From Bolinopsis microptera (Eukaryota; Ctenophora; Tentaculata; Lobata; Bolinopsidae), in contig NC_087075.1 of assembly GCF_026151205.1 (NCBI RefSeq), forward strand, positions 10,214,303 through 10,278,302: a stretch of DNA of 64,000 bases, written 5' to 3'. Position 1 is the first letter of the stretch, and the number at the start of each line of letters is the position of its first letter. A program made the translations under genes and the position numbers. This document shows positions 12,801-24,721 of this stretch, in pieces. Under the pieces are notes generated by a model, which was given only the letters and a program-made list of their open reading frames with translations, made no database searches and was not told the origin of the DNA.

Positions 12801-13052
12801 TGAGTAAATTATAATTACTACACTAATTATGAAATACTGAATATCGTATTCGTGCTTTGTCTCCTCAAATTCAAATTTTCTATTATAACATATTACATTT
12901 TGAGTTATTGCCCCCCAATAACTCAAAACCCGGCCCCCTCGTTAACTCACCACAGTCTCAGCGTCAGTACTAACTGTCCCCCCACATCTAGCACGCAACT
13001 TAGCGTCCACCACCGCTTTTCGTTGTGAACACTTGTAACAGAGGGTAGCCAT
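9827..13052 (-). CDS. predicted single-pass membrane protein (tentative 8-exon model)
   Basis: Exons in order: 13052-12951, 12778-12679, 12359-12276 (or from 12366), 12144-11930, 11284-11245, 11018-10930, 10707-10473, 9891-9827. Phases agree throughout (930 nt, 309 aa). The N-terminus has paired cysteines (LCYKC, CIRC). Exon 3 is a transmembrane helix (TLALIAFTLILTTVLILICI). Exon 4 (from VNLTLSATAIQ) is an extracellular-looking ~70-residue segment with N-glycosylation sites, reminiscent of a SEA domain. Exons 6-7 change character: basic SPKK/KVRRSP, then acidic FSEDEDSK and SP-rich, like a nuclear protein. The 3' half could therefore be a separate gene that my phase chain has merged. The 40-nt exon 5, the exon 2/3 junction and the terminal exon are weakest. 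No family was assigned. Confidence 0.45.
9918..10434. repeat. 10-bp minisatellite ACTAGTTACC, two blocks
   Basis: About 25 near-perfect copies occupy 9918-10178 and about five more 10384-10434. The blocks lie near the two ends of one predicted intron (between exons 10473 and 9891 of the - strand gene), close to its acceptor and donor. Confidence 0.92.
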
Positions 13053-14638
13053 GGCAACCAACACGATCCTTCACCGCTTAATTGTCACATCTATTGGGAG
13101 TGTATTGTTTAATCTCAGGATATGTTAACGAATATTATCTTTTTCTTTAAAGTCATTGAATTATTTTGTAGTAGGGAAAATGAATGTTAAATAGTTTAAG
13201 TATGTTGGGTCGTCAGTCAGTCGGTCAGTTTGTATATTTGAAAAATAAACACAGAAATTGAAAAACAGATTTAAATAATATAATACAAATAATAATCGTC
13301 TGGCATGTTCATACCTGCTATCCTAAAGTTGTAAGAGACCTAGTACTGCCAGAACAATTTTTCTGATCAAATTTTGTACCAATTACCTATCATGGCGTTT
13401 CACTATTTAACTTAATTTCAATATTAAAACCTATAAAATTATGTTACGCTTCCCTCAAAAAGTCATCAACTGGAATTGACTAAAATGTAACATTTAAAAT
13501 TATCATGATTCAAATTACGTTTATACCCCCTATAGCATTGACTTTAAGTTATATTCTACAGCATAACACTCATGTTATTCAAAAGCCAAAGATTAATTTG
13601 AGTAAACAAAGAACAAAAACTCAAAAAAGCAGCTTTCTTTGTTTGAGCGGAACAAATATCAGGAAACAGCGTTCCGTCGCGAAAAATCTGAATCTTCTGT
13701 AAATTTTATCTTAACCCTTTTAATTATCTTTACAATTGCAAATTACGAGTTAAGAAGGCCGAATAAACTATTTAGAATAATTTATAGATCAACAAATAAT
13801 ATGCTAATACATGGATTTTAGTTATTTATTCCAGTTTTTTAACTAAACTTTATGTCGCTTCCCAAGGGGTTCGATAAATTAACCTCCCTTGAAAACTGAT
13901 AAAATGAATGTATACAATAGCTGATAGTAGATTCCCTTACTTTAGAGGCTCTGTTGGACACAGACGATTTGAATTTAGTGCAAAAATTGAACAAATGAGC
14001 CCGAAAAGATAGTTACATATTATGTAGATAGTTTTTGCAGCAAGGCTTCGATATAAAGCAACCAAGAAAGGACGTACCGTGTAATGCTTCCAATTCTAAA
14101 ATAGATCAAGAAATGTCATTTCTAAGTGAGGGAATAAACTAAAAATATAATCTTGGATTAAAGCACACATCCTGTGATCATGTCTCATATTTTTGAATAA
14201 TCAACTTATAAATATAATACTTTAAAACATATTATCCCAACATTAAATCAGCACTGATAATATAGCTCAATGGCCACTGAGAGGAAACAACGGCCTGGTG
14301 CTACGAAAGTAACTACAACCGACTGTATCCTAGCCTTTCTCAGTCTGTAACACGAGGGATCATCGCCATTTTCTACTTTGTGGTATTTATCGTATAAATA
14401 GCGAAAGATACCGAAACAAATGTTCTATAAAATGTAAACTCAATGACATTATCCTTCTCAAAGGGTATATAAATCTGAAATCTCGTGGAGAAATGGCGAC
14501 TGACGATGATCCCCCAAACATCCAACTTCATCCTGGACCAATCCATCAACTCCACAACCTGACCTAACAACAACAACCTGATCAGTCTACAGAACAGTAC
14601 CGAGCACACCATCACCACACAAACGAGTGTGCTGCTAC
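13053..14638. other. intergenic
   Basis: AT-rich DNA between the 5' end of the gene starting at 13052 (-) and the 3' end of the SWIB gene. Short open frames at 13505-13821 and 14373-14618 show no family signature. Confidence 0.4.
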
Positions 14639-14740
14639 CGCACGAGCAAGTGTTACCGCGCGCGTGTTACCGCGTGTTACCGCGCGCGTGTTACCACGTG
14701 TAACCGCGCACGTGTTACTGCGTGTTACCGCGCGCCAGCT
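14639..14740. repeat. GC-rich GTGTTACCGCGC tandem repeat in the 3' UTR of the SWIB gene
   Basis: Seven or eight imperfect units of GTGTTACCGCGC(GC) start about 12 bp beyond the stop codon of the - strand SWIB gene. It is strongly GC- and CpG-rich in an AT-rich region. Confidence 0.85.
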
Positions 14741-14752
14741 CCTCTGCTCCCG

Positions 14753-17700
14753 CTATGATCCCTCAGTGGAGCCGTTACTGGGGGCTTCTTCCGGGGGATT
14801 GTACTCTGGGTACTCGCGTGAGTACTCAAACTCGTTCTCCTCTGCGCACATGTGCCCCGACAGGTACTTCATCATTCCTGCAGGTATGATTCGTAGTCAC
14901 AATGATTCTTGTTTGTGATTGGTTGTACAAACTTATTAGTTAATCATTGCGTGATTAAAGATCTGAGTAATTTTAATCTCTTATAGTGGGGGGGGGGTAA
15001 GGCTGAATATGTGTGTGTGTATATACCAGTACGACAGTACAATGTACAATCAGATTATTGGTATATACAATGTACAATGTACCATGTACATACCAATAAT
15101 CTGATTCTACTGATTCTTGTTTTTATCACTACTACTGCTACTACTACTACTACTATGTCGGAACTAAGTCCGATCTACGCCAGATAACCCCCTCCATATA
15201 TCCCTGTCCAGCAACAGGGTTCGCAGGCCCTCTTTAGAGTTTGTCCCAACTTTCTTCAGTAACATAGACAAGTAGCTTTGTCTTGGTCAGCCTTTCTGTG
15301 CTCTACCATGCTCATCGGTTCCCATAAGACTAAATCAGACTGGCAAGTAGCTCAGGATGTCTGATGCAGTTTCCCGCCATTTTTAATCTCCTGCTTCGTA
15401 ACTTGTTTGACAGCCTTGGTAGGCTACCATACAAAGTTATATTGCTGACCTTGTCCTTCCATGAGATACCATCCACAGTATCTTTGTGTATGTCCTGTCC
15501 AATCTTTTATCTTGAGCCTTTGTCAGTGTCCAGGTTTCTGATCCGTAGAGCAGTAGTGACAGTACTGACTCACAAGCCGCTATCGGCTATGAACAATCTA
15601 ATCTTAAGGCTCTTTGAGAGTTTGGATTTCCAGATATCCTTCAGTCTATGTAGGGCACCCCATGCTTTTCCCTTTCAAACCCTTATCTCCCTACTTGTGC
15701 TCTCAATCCAGGAGCCTAAGTAGATGATATCATCCTCATTTCCTATGCTTTCCCAGATGGACTTTGGAGGTCGCTAGATCGATCCTCCATATTTAATGTC
15801 ATAACCTTGGTCTTGCCTTCGTTTATGTGTAGCCCCAGGCCCACGCTCGCCGCCGATTCTACTCGGTGCATTTAAAACATGTGCATTTAAAACTCACCGA
15901 AAGTCTGAATTCTTTTAGTTTTAAAGATAGGCATCATATCCTCCTCTACCAACATAAACTTCTTATTCTTGGGGTCTTGTAAACCTCGAGCTTTTATCAA
16001 TGCCCACATCTCTTTAACCACCGTATGTCTGAAACATTGAACGTACATTTACAGTTTATCTAATTGCTGATTACTCATTGCACGGTGAGGAGAGGTTAAC
16101 ATATTTTTTTAAAATAAAAAGGCTTATAGAGGTTAATACTCAGTAATTACTTAATGTAAGTACTTAATGTAAGTACTTATTGTAAGTACTTAATGTAAGT
16201 ACTTAATGTAAGTACTTAATGTAAGTACTTAGTAAGTCAAAGTTTGAAGTACCTTGACATATAGTTATATCCAATAACATCTGATAGAGTGGGACTCAGC
16301 CACAACTTCTTGCTATACATCGAATCTGCAAAAAAATACAATTTAAAAAGATACTGCAGATTGGTCACGTTTTTATCATTTTGCTGACTGTCAATAAAGC
16401 ATTGTAATCTAATGTTTTAATGTCTGACCATAGGAGTTCAATTACGTAAACAAATGAGAAAACTGCCCAAAACATAATAGGATAAAAATGACAGATTGAA
16501 CAGTAGGTACCCACTTTTTGATCGGGACTTATCCTTGGCGGTTTTCTCCTTCTCAATCTTGAAGATGTGTTTTTTACAGTGATTTGTCAGTGTGGAAACC
16601 CTAATTCTGTCTTGACCGAAAACTGCTTTGAAGTCTTCGTCACAGACGATATACATTCTGTCGTAACCCTCGTGCAATTGCCGTGACAGAGCTTCCTGAA
16701 TGAGGAAGTATGTTTTATAACAATAAAAGTATGTTTTATAATTGTTAGCAATGGTTGAAGCAGGGGCAGGACGCTCGCCAGTCGCCAACCCAACAAAACT
16801 GTCAAAGTCCCACTTCCCACAACAATTTCTTGAAAATAGTATCCCTAGCTTCACACCAGGAATAACACCCCGGTATACGGTAGAGAAATGGGGCGAGAGT
16901 ATTTCACTACGGAGTTCAAGAGATGCTCCCAGATACTGCTCTTCTAACCTGATGAAGTCGGAGACTTATTTCTGACATAGGTAAAACTTCTGCTCCAATA
17001 ATCTTTGCCAATTCGGGTGACACCCTCACATCTGTTTTTGAACCTGAAATATTTTTGTTATGACTGATTTTTTGTTGATGGCAGTCTATCACTTACGAGA
17101 CAATAAAACTTTAAATATAAAACTTTAAATATAAAACTTTAAACAAGTTTTTCTGAAGGCCAAATCCCTGGATGAATTTCAGTACATAATTTGAAGCACA
17201 CAAAGTTTTGGAAGTTACAGTTAAGCTTGATGTTGATTCAGTTTTAATTTAGAAAGGAGACTGAGAGATGCCATGTGATGTGCTGTGTTTTACGGTCGTC
17301 TGAGAGTACAGTGACTGCGGACAATCTTAATATGACAGTGCGTGCGCGGACTAAAATAAATCACCGAAAATGTCACCGCGCTTTCCATTGTTACACCGCA
17401 AGATTTGGCGTACGCCACCAGTTTGACTCAGACGGGCATTGGTAGTTTACAAGAACCCGTACCGAGAAGCGGACATCCAGAAAGATACAGCTGCTGTGTC
17501 AAACTCCGGTTGAAATTCATACAGTGATTTGATCGTACCATAGCTGTGGCAGAAAGATGTTTCACGACTCTTAAGACACGGACATGGGAGTATCTCCCTT
17601 TCTCCCATTGTAAGCTCCCAACCAACGCTAAGGCCTTATTCCCTCCAAAAAGAAGGATCACATGATTAAGCCAATGTTACACCATGATATATTGGTTCCT

Positions 17701-20700
17701 AACTGTACAGCAGTGGTCGGATAGGAAGAAGTAAGAACGGTGTATAGAAATTATATAATTAAATCGCTGTTCTGACCTGCTCTACTCTTAATTCTGGGAA
17801 ATTACAAATGGGATAGACTAAACATATTGAGCTCAAAAACAATAATAGCCTATAATGTATAATTAGCTCTTCTTAGCTTTTCTTTAGATTGTGGTTAATA
17901 TCTCTATATTATATTAACTTGCTGAGTTAATGTTACATTTAAATTACCTCGGTTGTTGATCTTTTTACATGCACGATTTGACGTTTGTGCAAAACTCGAA
18001 ACATCTGAAATAAAATGAGCATGTTCATTATCTGAGAAAAATTTACTTCAAAATGCAAAAGACTCGCTCCTAGCTGGACTTGAACCAGCAACCTTTCGAT
18101 TAACAGTCGAACGCGCTAACCGATTGCGCCATAGAAGCTTGAAAACAGCAAAATCTTGAATAATATATCCTGAGTTATCTTGGTGATGAGTACGGTAGTT
18201 ACAAATTCTACTCACCATTCGAATTTGCTGTTTTGCCACCTGGATGGATATATCAAGATTATATCAAGCAGATTTCTTGATGTGAAACTAATTAGCTAAG
18301 ATATGAAACAAGAGCAACCTGAACAACTGTGTTTTGTCAGTCGGCACCTATATATTATATAATTATGGTTTTACAGATGTTTTACATAATGTTTATCAAT
18401 CCAGCTGCAGTCTGGTAGTGTTGAGTATCACGAATATTTCTCTAGCTTTTATATTACATGTTTTTTGCCTCATAGTAGTTATTTTGATTTTGTGTAAAAC
18501 ATGTAACTGTAATCATTGATGTAAAATTTAATTGGTATGAATTTTGAAATTTAAAAAATGTGAGAATTTGATCAGTCGATACCGTAACATAACCTAATCT
18601 AACGCAGATACAGCAAGAAGTACGATCTGAAAAAACTCACGTTTTTTGGCGGGGGTCTTGGAGACCGGTCTTTTGGGGGCAGTAGTTTCGAGTTCAGTAT
18701 CCGAGCCTGATGACACTGAATCATCTGAAATGTTGCTTGTGATATTTTCTGGCCACAAAATGGTCCGATATCGACGGCCCTTTCAAGGCAAAATACTGGA
18801 AACTATATTTATAATTAATAATAAATTCAACATGGAATTGATACGATCTCATTAAAGAAAGTGCTCGAAAAAAGTAGAAATTACCGTCAGAACTTTGTGT
18901 CTGTTTGGTTTTCTTGTGATTCTTTTCTGAAATTAAAGGTTTGTAAAGTTGCACTTAATGAGTAACAGTTAACCGTATGATCATTTACCGAGGCCATACA
19001 TAACAAGACTTTTAAATGGTTTTTCATATCTCTTCCGAGTTTTTTTGTGATTCCTTAACGCATTAAATTTAAATCTGTATTAAATTATTTGACAGTTAAA
19101 GTTTTATTTATCTTGCCTAATTTAATAAGATGAACAAATTTCAATTATATCAATTATATCAATTATATCAATTATATCAATTATATCAATTATATCAATT
19201 ATATCAATTATATCAATTATATCAATTATATCAATTATATCAATTATATCAATTATATCAATTATATCAATTATATCAATTATATCAATTATATCAATTA
19301 TATCAATTATATCAATTATATCAATTATATCAATTATATCAATTATATCAATTATATCAATTATATCAATTATATCAATTATATCAATTATTTCAATTAT
19401 ATAAGTTATTTCAGCCGTATTAGCTTTTTCAACGAAGATCACGAACGATTTAAGTTATTACGGCTGTAAGGAGAGTACGTTAAATTAGAGTTGCAAAAAT
19501 AATGGCACTGTAAAACATATAATCGTGATCCTTAAAGTTAAAACGTTTGCCCGAGATATAAATGATCACATGACAATTTGCGCTATTTTGGAAGATACAA
19601 TTAAGATCCCTTATTCAGTTATTCACTGATAGCTAATAGCTATATCCCGAACTAAACTGAGGGCCCTTCAGGGTTTTGTACAGGCAAGCCTCCCTATACA
19701 GCTGTATACCTCTCTATTATACTGGGTGCCTCTCTATAACCTTTAGCTAATTAGCCTGTTTTGAGCAAAAACATGCACAGAGAGGTTGCACTGTAGATAG
19801 TTGCCATGGTCACGTGCATGACACGTGTAACGAACGTCTAGAACACGTGTATGGGGCAGTATCGAGATAGCCCGACCACTGGTCCGCGGACCACTGGTCC
19901 GCGGACCACTGTCTGCGGACCACTGTCTGCGGACCACTGTCTGCGGACCACTGTCCGCGGACCACTGTCTACCAGATCATATTACTGTATAATAACAGTA
20001 TTCGAGGACGAGCAGGGAACCAGGGACATAGATGCATTACACCCAGGACAGGACATGGAGCTCTTTAGGAGGTTTTTCTGGAATAGGAAGTCTCTAGCAT
20101 TCTCTAGGGAGGCGGTGGGTCCATTAATTTCGTCCATTAGACAGAAGAGTACCATGTCAGGAATTGGAATAGTTGTTGTTGTTGATGATGGCAACTGATA
20201 ATACTTCACCAAAAACGAACGACTTATATACCACATTTTAATCGTAATCATTTATTTCATTGAGCAATCAATATTATTCGTAACTAATTATATCCGAGAG
20301 ACCACATTTGAATCGTAATCAATAGTTTGATCCAGTAATTTACTACGCTACAATTAATTATGCTAGTCGTAACTAATTGCATCCAAGATACCATACATAC
20401 CATTCATATGATCTGGCAACCAATCAACTATTCACAAACACCTGTTGCTTGATTCAGGGGATACTGTTATTATACAGTAATATGATCTGGTAGACAGTGG
20501 TCCGCAGACAGTGGTCCGCAGACAGTGGTCCGCGGACCAGTGGTCGGGCTATCTCGATACTGCCGTGTATGGTCGTGGTTTTGATGTTCACTAAAATATG
20601 TGTGCCCTTTTGCCCTTTTAAGCGTGTGCATGCTTTCAAAAATGTAATTAAAAGTTGTGTACTGCTATTTAGTAACATTATCTAATTACCATCATTATTT

Positions 20701-22146
20701 AAACATTTTCATTGCTGGGTATATTCAAAATACACTCAAATCGATCGTAATCTGATCTTCCCTTAGAGCCTTAGAATAATGACATGAAATTGATATCTTT
20801 ATCTACTTGGGATAACGTTTTCACGAAATGTATACAGTCTATATATATATACAAATCAAGATTAGCTGTTCACAAATTTAGTACACTAATCAATATCAAT
20901 GATACTTACCTTAATTAATTACAACCCTAACCAGCGGCAAGTTATACTTACAATCTGACCATTAAATGTACGAAGAGGATTATTTTAATATTGCATTGCT
21001 TCACTTGCTTATCATTTTAGTGCTCACTTTAAAGCTTTAAAAATTAAAATCTGCCATTTAAGGTGTATAAAATATCACGTCATAACTGTACACACCTTGG
21101 TACGTTTTCAACGAATATCATGAGCCAACCTGTATTATCATGCAATAGCCTATTAATAATTCCTTATCAGTTGTTTCTAAGTAAGCGCATGTACTTACTG
21201 TTCAACTAATTGATGGTACATTTAAACCCCGATTTACAGGGCCTGAATTTAAAGAAAGTTTCACAGATCCCCAAAAGTGTATATTTCAGGAGTAAAGAAT
21301 TTCCACAACTTTGGAACGGTGAGCCTACTTTTATCCCCACCAGAATACTTACTCCCTATTTGATCTATAGGTAAAATGGTTGCAGAGAAAGAAATACACT
21401 GTTCGTAATAAAAATTTCACAAATTTCACAAATTTCACATATTATTATTACCTGGTTGAGGAGATGGGGCACGCTTGTTAATTTCTGGTTCTTTCTCTTC
21501 CTCACTGCCCGATTCTAGAGGGAAATTGATATGTTATTCCTTAGCTTCAACACTCATGGCAGCGTTTATCTTAAAGTTTATAAAATCATGAAAAATAAAA
21601 GATGTGCAATTTGATGAGTTTCTGCAACAGCATGTTACAAAATTTACACTCCAGACTCCAAATAATAAATTAAAGATGTCATTAAATCAACAAATAGCAA
21701 GAAAATGCAAATCAAGTAATAAGTTCACACACCCATCTCATCTATCAGTTCCATGATAGTCTTATCAATAAACTTCTTGTGTTCTGTCAAATCACACCCA
21801 TAGTCCTTCTCTAGCTGTTTCCTGAAATAGTAAAATAGTGAAATGGTGAAATAGTGAAATAGTGAAATAGTGAAATAGTGAAATAGTGAAATAGTGGGAG
21901 GTGTTGCAAAAGAACAAGGGAGGATTGAATTTGAACAGCCGCTTGATATTTTATGGGTACTGATGAATATCACAAAAAATCAAACAATGCACGGTGCAGC
22001 ACGTGCAAATATGGAGATTAAATTTAAAAGGCTATTGTCAACATTTCAGATAGTACTTACCTAACTTGCTTTGCTGAAAGGTTGTCTAAATCTGCAGTTT
22101 TAAGGATTTCTTTTACAGAAGACACCAATTCTTTTTGGGATGGCAT
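14753..22146 (-). CDS. DEK_C + tandem SWIB domain protein (UAF30/spp27-like chromatin factor)
   Basis: Eleven exons: 22146-22061, 21821-21733, 21514-21452, 18926-18885, 18724-18641, 18004-17948, 17043-16949, 16695-16515, 16325-16253, 16028-15898, 14877-14753. The sum is 1026 nt, 341 aa plus TAG, with all phases consistent. Residues ~1-58 form a DEK C-terminal domain (VSSVKEILKTADLDNLSAKQ, EKDYGCDLTEHKKFID). A charged, Ser/Lys-rich linker follows to ~145. SWIB domain 1 is ~148-217 (SPELAKIIGAEVLP, MYIVCDEDFKAVFGQDRI). SWIB domain 2 is ~240-309 (LWLSPTLSDVIG, ALIKARGLQDPKNKKF, FKTKRIQTFGMMKYLSGHM). The tail is acidic. DEK_C/SWIB proteins such as yeast UAF30 act in nuclear transcription and chromatin. 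The start is the first ATG of the DEK_C exon. Its introns hold a tRNA, a LINE fragment, a foldback element and minisatellites. Confidence 0.93.
15048..15106. repeat. inverted repeat, 17-bp perfect arms
   Basis: Arms AATCAGATTATTGGTAT (15048-15064) and its complement (15090-15106) enclose a 25-nt loop. It lies in the last intron of the SWIB gene. The loop contains further TGTACAATGTAC-like palindromes. Confidence 0.85.
15155..15850 (-). mobile_element. degenerate LINE 3' fragment
   Basis: Read on the minus strand, broken frames give INEGKTKVMTLN, YLGSWIEST, WGALHRLKDIWKSKL, then an RNLDTD-like region. These are the post-catalytic RT and C-terminal signatures of jockey/RTE-type LINEs. Multiple stops and frameshifts make it a fossil. 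It lies in the last intron of the SWIB gene, in the same orientation. Confidence 0.75.
16138..16245. repeat. 13-bp minisatellite abutting a 5' splice site
   Basis: About eight units of CTTAATGTAAGTA. On the minus strand the array begins about 20 bp after the donor of the SWIB-gene exon ending at 16253, and shares the donor's GTACTT word. Confidence 0.85.
18065..18138 (-). tRNA. tRNA-Asn (anticodon GTT)
   Basis: 74 nt on the minus strand with a full cloverleaf. The acceptor GCTTCTA pairs with TAGGAGC (one G-U) and is followed by discriminator G. The D-arm region is TGGCGCAATCGGTTAGCGCG. The anticodon stem TTCGA/TCGAA encloses loop CTGTTAA, giving anticodon GTT (Asn). The T arm is GCTGG TTCAAGT CCAGC. 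A and B box words are intact. It lies in an intron of the SWIB gene (between exons 18641 and 18004), same strand. No intron; CCA is not encoded, as usual for eukaryotes. Confidence 0.95.
19138..19400. repeat. 9-bp satellite (TATCAATTA)n, ~29 copies
   Basis: A nearly perfect array inside the third intron of the SWIB gene. The period divisible by three yields stop-free QLY and IID repeats on the two strands, which are artefacts. Confidence 0.95.
19855..20564. mobile_element. 710-bp foldback-type TIR element with 8-bp target duplication
   Basis: Ends start GGCAGTATCGAGATAGCCCG on both sides. The inverted repeats are long (left 19855-20001, right 20461-20564) and carry differing numbers of a ~17-bp unit containing GGACCACTGTCTGC. 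Perfect 8-bp duplications GTGTATGG lie at 19847-19854 and 20565-20572. The interior (about 20003-20200, + strand) has an open stretch reading DEQGTRDIDALHPGQDMELF onward that I cannot assign. An 8-bp duplication fits hAT, Merlin or related groups; the GG start is not typical of hAT. It sits in the third intron of the SWIB gene. Confidence 0.88.
21822..21897. repeat. 8-bp tandem repeat forming a splice acceptor
   Basis: On the minus strand, ACTATTTC is repeated about eight times. The last unit, ACTATTTCAG, is the acceptor of SWIB-gene exon 2 (starts 21821). Confidence 0.9.
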
Positions 22147-22313
22147 TTTTAAAACAATTGCCTACATATGCATTGTGTTAGTAAATCAAGCCAGGGCTGA
22201 TTGAAACTCCTAGATTTAACATTAAACTGTGGTTATGAAGGTAAACACAAAAATGATACGAAAATTACATAAATACCCACTTCAGATATTTACAAAAAAG
22301 TATAGAACCATTT

Positions 22314-23774
22314 CCTGAAGATTGGTTAAAGGGTGTGATCATTGTTATTGGGAAGAAAGGAGACACTTCAGTCTGCGGGAACAACAGAGGGATCACCTTA
22401 AGGTCTACAGCATCTAAGCTTTTTCAGATGATTCTTCTTAAGCGGTTACATGCTGGTATGGAGTGTCTTCTCAGGGAGAATCAGTGCGGATTTAGACAGA
22501 ACCGCTCATGTATTGATCAGATTTATTCTCTCCGAACTATTATTCATAACTGTCTTGAGTTTAACATTCCTCTTTACATTAATTTTGTCGATTTCAAGGC
22601 AGCGTTCGATTCTATCAGAAGGGACTTTATTTAGTGCAGTATGAGACACTATGGGCTGCCTGAAAAATATGTCAGAATATTTCAGTCATTTTTTGGGGGT
22701 ACCATGAGTGCCGTGAGGGTTAATGGGGAGCTGACAGACTGGTTTGATGTTAACTCAGGCACAGGTCAGGGTGACATTCAAGCACCTCCTGTCTTTAATT
22801 TCTGCCTAAACTTTTCTGCATTTCTGGCTGAGACCAACAAGATCATCAGTCAAGGCGCAGTGCTGCAGAAAGAGACGAAGACGGTCGAGGAAAAGGTCAT
22901 TTTGGACACCGATTATGCTGATGACATGGCTATTATGGACAACTCAGGGGAAGGCCTACAGGAGTCAACTGATCTATTAGTTCATTACAGCTCCTACGCT
23001 GGGCTCAGAATAAATGCAAAGAAGACCCAATGCATGGCTGTAAGCAAGTGCGCCTCCCAGCGACCTTTCATCAAGGATGATTGTATTGAGCTGTCGGTTG
23101 AGGGTGAACCCGTCGAGCAGGTTAGCAACTTTGTCTACCTGGGTGCAACTATCAGTGGGGATGGGACAATCAACAGAGACCTGGATGTCCGTATCCAGAA
23201 GGCTAATGGCGCCTTTCATCAGCTCTGGAACATTTGGAATAGCAGAACTATAAAGACTCCAACCAAGATCAGGATCTATAGGGCTGCTGTCCTCACCATC
23301 TTGTTGTATGGAGCTGAAGTCTGGAACACCACCAAAAAGCAGATGAAACGCTTCGAGGTTTTCCATCAAACCTCCTTGAGAAGGATCCTTAGGATTAAAT
23401 GGTTCTTTCATGTGACCAACGAAGAAGTTCTTAGGAGGGCTGGCATCAAGTCAGTCGAGACTTTCATCAGTGCTGCCAGGCTACGTTGGTATGGACATGT
23501 AGTTAGAATGCCAGACTCTAGACTACCGAGGTTTCTGTTGAACTGGAAGCCAAATTATGGAAAGAGGTCAAGGGGCAGACCCCGTAAGAACTGGAAGTCC
23601 TGCGTACTCGAAGATGCTGCTAAGTTTACAGGTGTTGAAAACATCGACAACAACACGACAGAAGCTTTGGCTACCAACCGAGTACAGTGGAGACATATGT
23701 TACGCCGCCAACGCGATGTGTGTGATGCAGGCCACTCCAACGACTAGGAGGAGACCTTACCATGTAACATGTAT
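22314..23774 (+). mobile_element. 5'-truncated RTE-like LINE with 14-bp target duplication
   Basis: Target duplication GTATAGAACCATTT lies at 22300-22313 and 23775-23788, perfect. The body starts inside the RT (PEDWLKGVIIVIGKKGD) and contains the RT motifs NRGITL, FVDFKAAFD, GTGQGD and DTDYADDMA. The C-terminal signature is YLGATISGDG, LLYGAEVW, LRWYGHVVRMPD, GRPRKNW. One in-frame TAG at 22632-22634 stands where a Trp is usual; otherwise the frame is open to TAG 23745-23747. The 3' UTR is only 27 bp, as in RTE-clade elements. The endonuclease is missing through truncation. It lies upstream of the - strand SWIB gene start. Confidence 0.92.
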
Positions 23775-23788
23775 GTATAGAACCATTT

Positions 23789-24660
23789 TAGAATGAAAAT
23801 GACATAAGGTCAGCCAAGGTAAACGGATAAAGTAAGAGAGGTATACAGTTCTATACTATATCCTGATCCTGTTTAAATCTGGAGTAGAATTAGTATAAAT
23901 TGAGCAAGCTACAATTAGACTGGTATAAATCCATTGAAGTGGCAATGTTAACGGATTTCAAAGAGCTGGAAGTCTTAGAAGACTACAGATTTATTAACTG
24001 AATGAAGCAGTGGAAAAATCAAATGAGAATTACTGACATCCTGCAAAATATCACACCCCTAGATTCTTTCTCACCCATGTGAATTATATCGGTGTCAGTA
24101 TTTCAGAAAAAATTTAAAACCCCCACTCCCTATCGGATCCTGAAAGTAATGAACCCATACATGTCTTTAAGAGTCTTTAGTTTTGCTACATCACATTAGT
24201 AGACATGTAAGTTACAATCAACCAGGATTCCTACAGAGCAGGATAGGATCCCACTCTATTAAAAATCCTGCATCTGATAAAAATCCCTGTCAAGGCAATA
24301 TTTCCAGTTCGGGCAAAATTCCTGCCACATCCAATCTCTGACAACTATTGCTCAAATCTCTGTGAAGCATTAAGCAAGTGTGTCCGATATCCAGCTAATA
24401 GGTTTGAACATTCTGGTGTTTTTTCAACCCCATTGATTTGAATTTCTGTTCAAACGAAAGAAGATTAATGAGGAAGATACGTCTTGAGTGATCATTCCAT
24501 AGGATCACTCTTTACCAAAATGTACCTCTTCTCCAAATTCAGTGAAAAAATATATATATTTCAGTGAAATGAAGCAAAGTTGCTGAATAAATCAGAATAT
24601 ATTACGTTAGTGAAGAATAAAAGGAACTAAGACGACTCTAATATTAGGAAATCAAAATAT
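23789..24660. other. intergenic between two retrotransposons
   Basis: No exon or repeat was recognised. An AT-rich, A-run-rich stretch begins near 24660, next to the 3' end of the following element. Confidence 0.4.
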
Positions 24661-24721
24661 TCTAAACAATAAAAAAAATAAAAATAAATAAATACGTAAA
24701 ATAAAATAAAATAAAAAAAAA

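Noticed and set aside
15364-15723. 119-codon plus-strand frame
   Set aside because: Antisense of the degenerate LINE fragment, whose minus-strand reading has recognisable RT signatures.
19122-19442. QLY and IID repeat 'proteins'
   Set aside because: By-products of the (TATCAATTA)n satellite, open on both strands.
22977-23411. 144-codon minus-strand frame
   Set aside because: Antisense shadow of the LINE RT.
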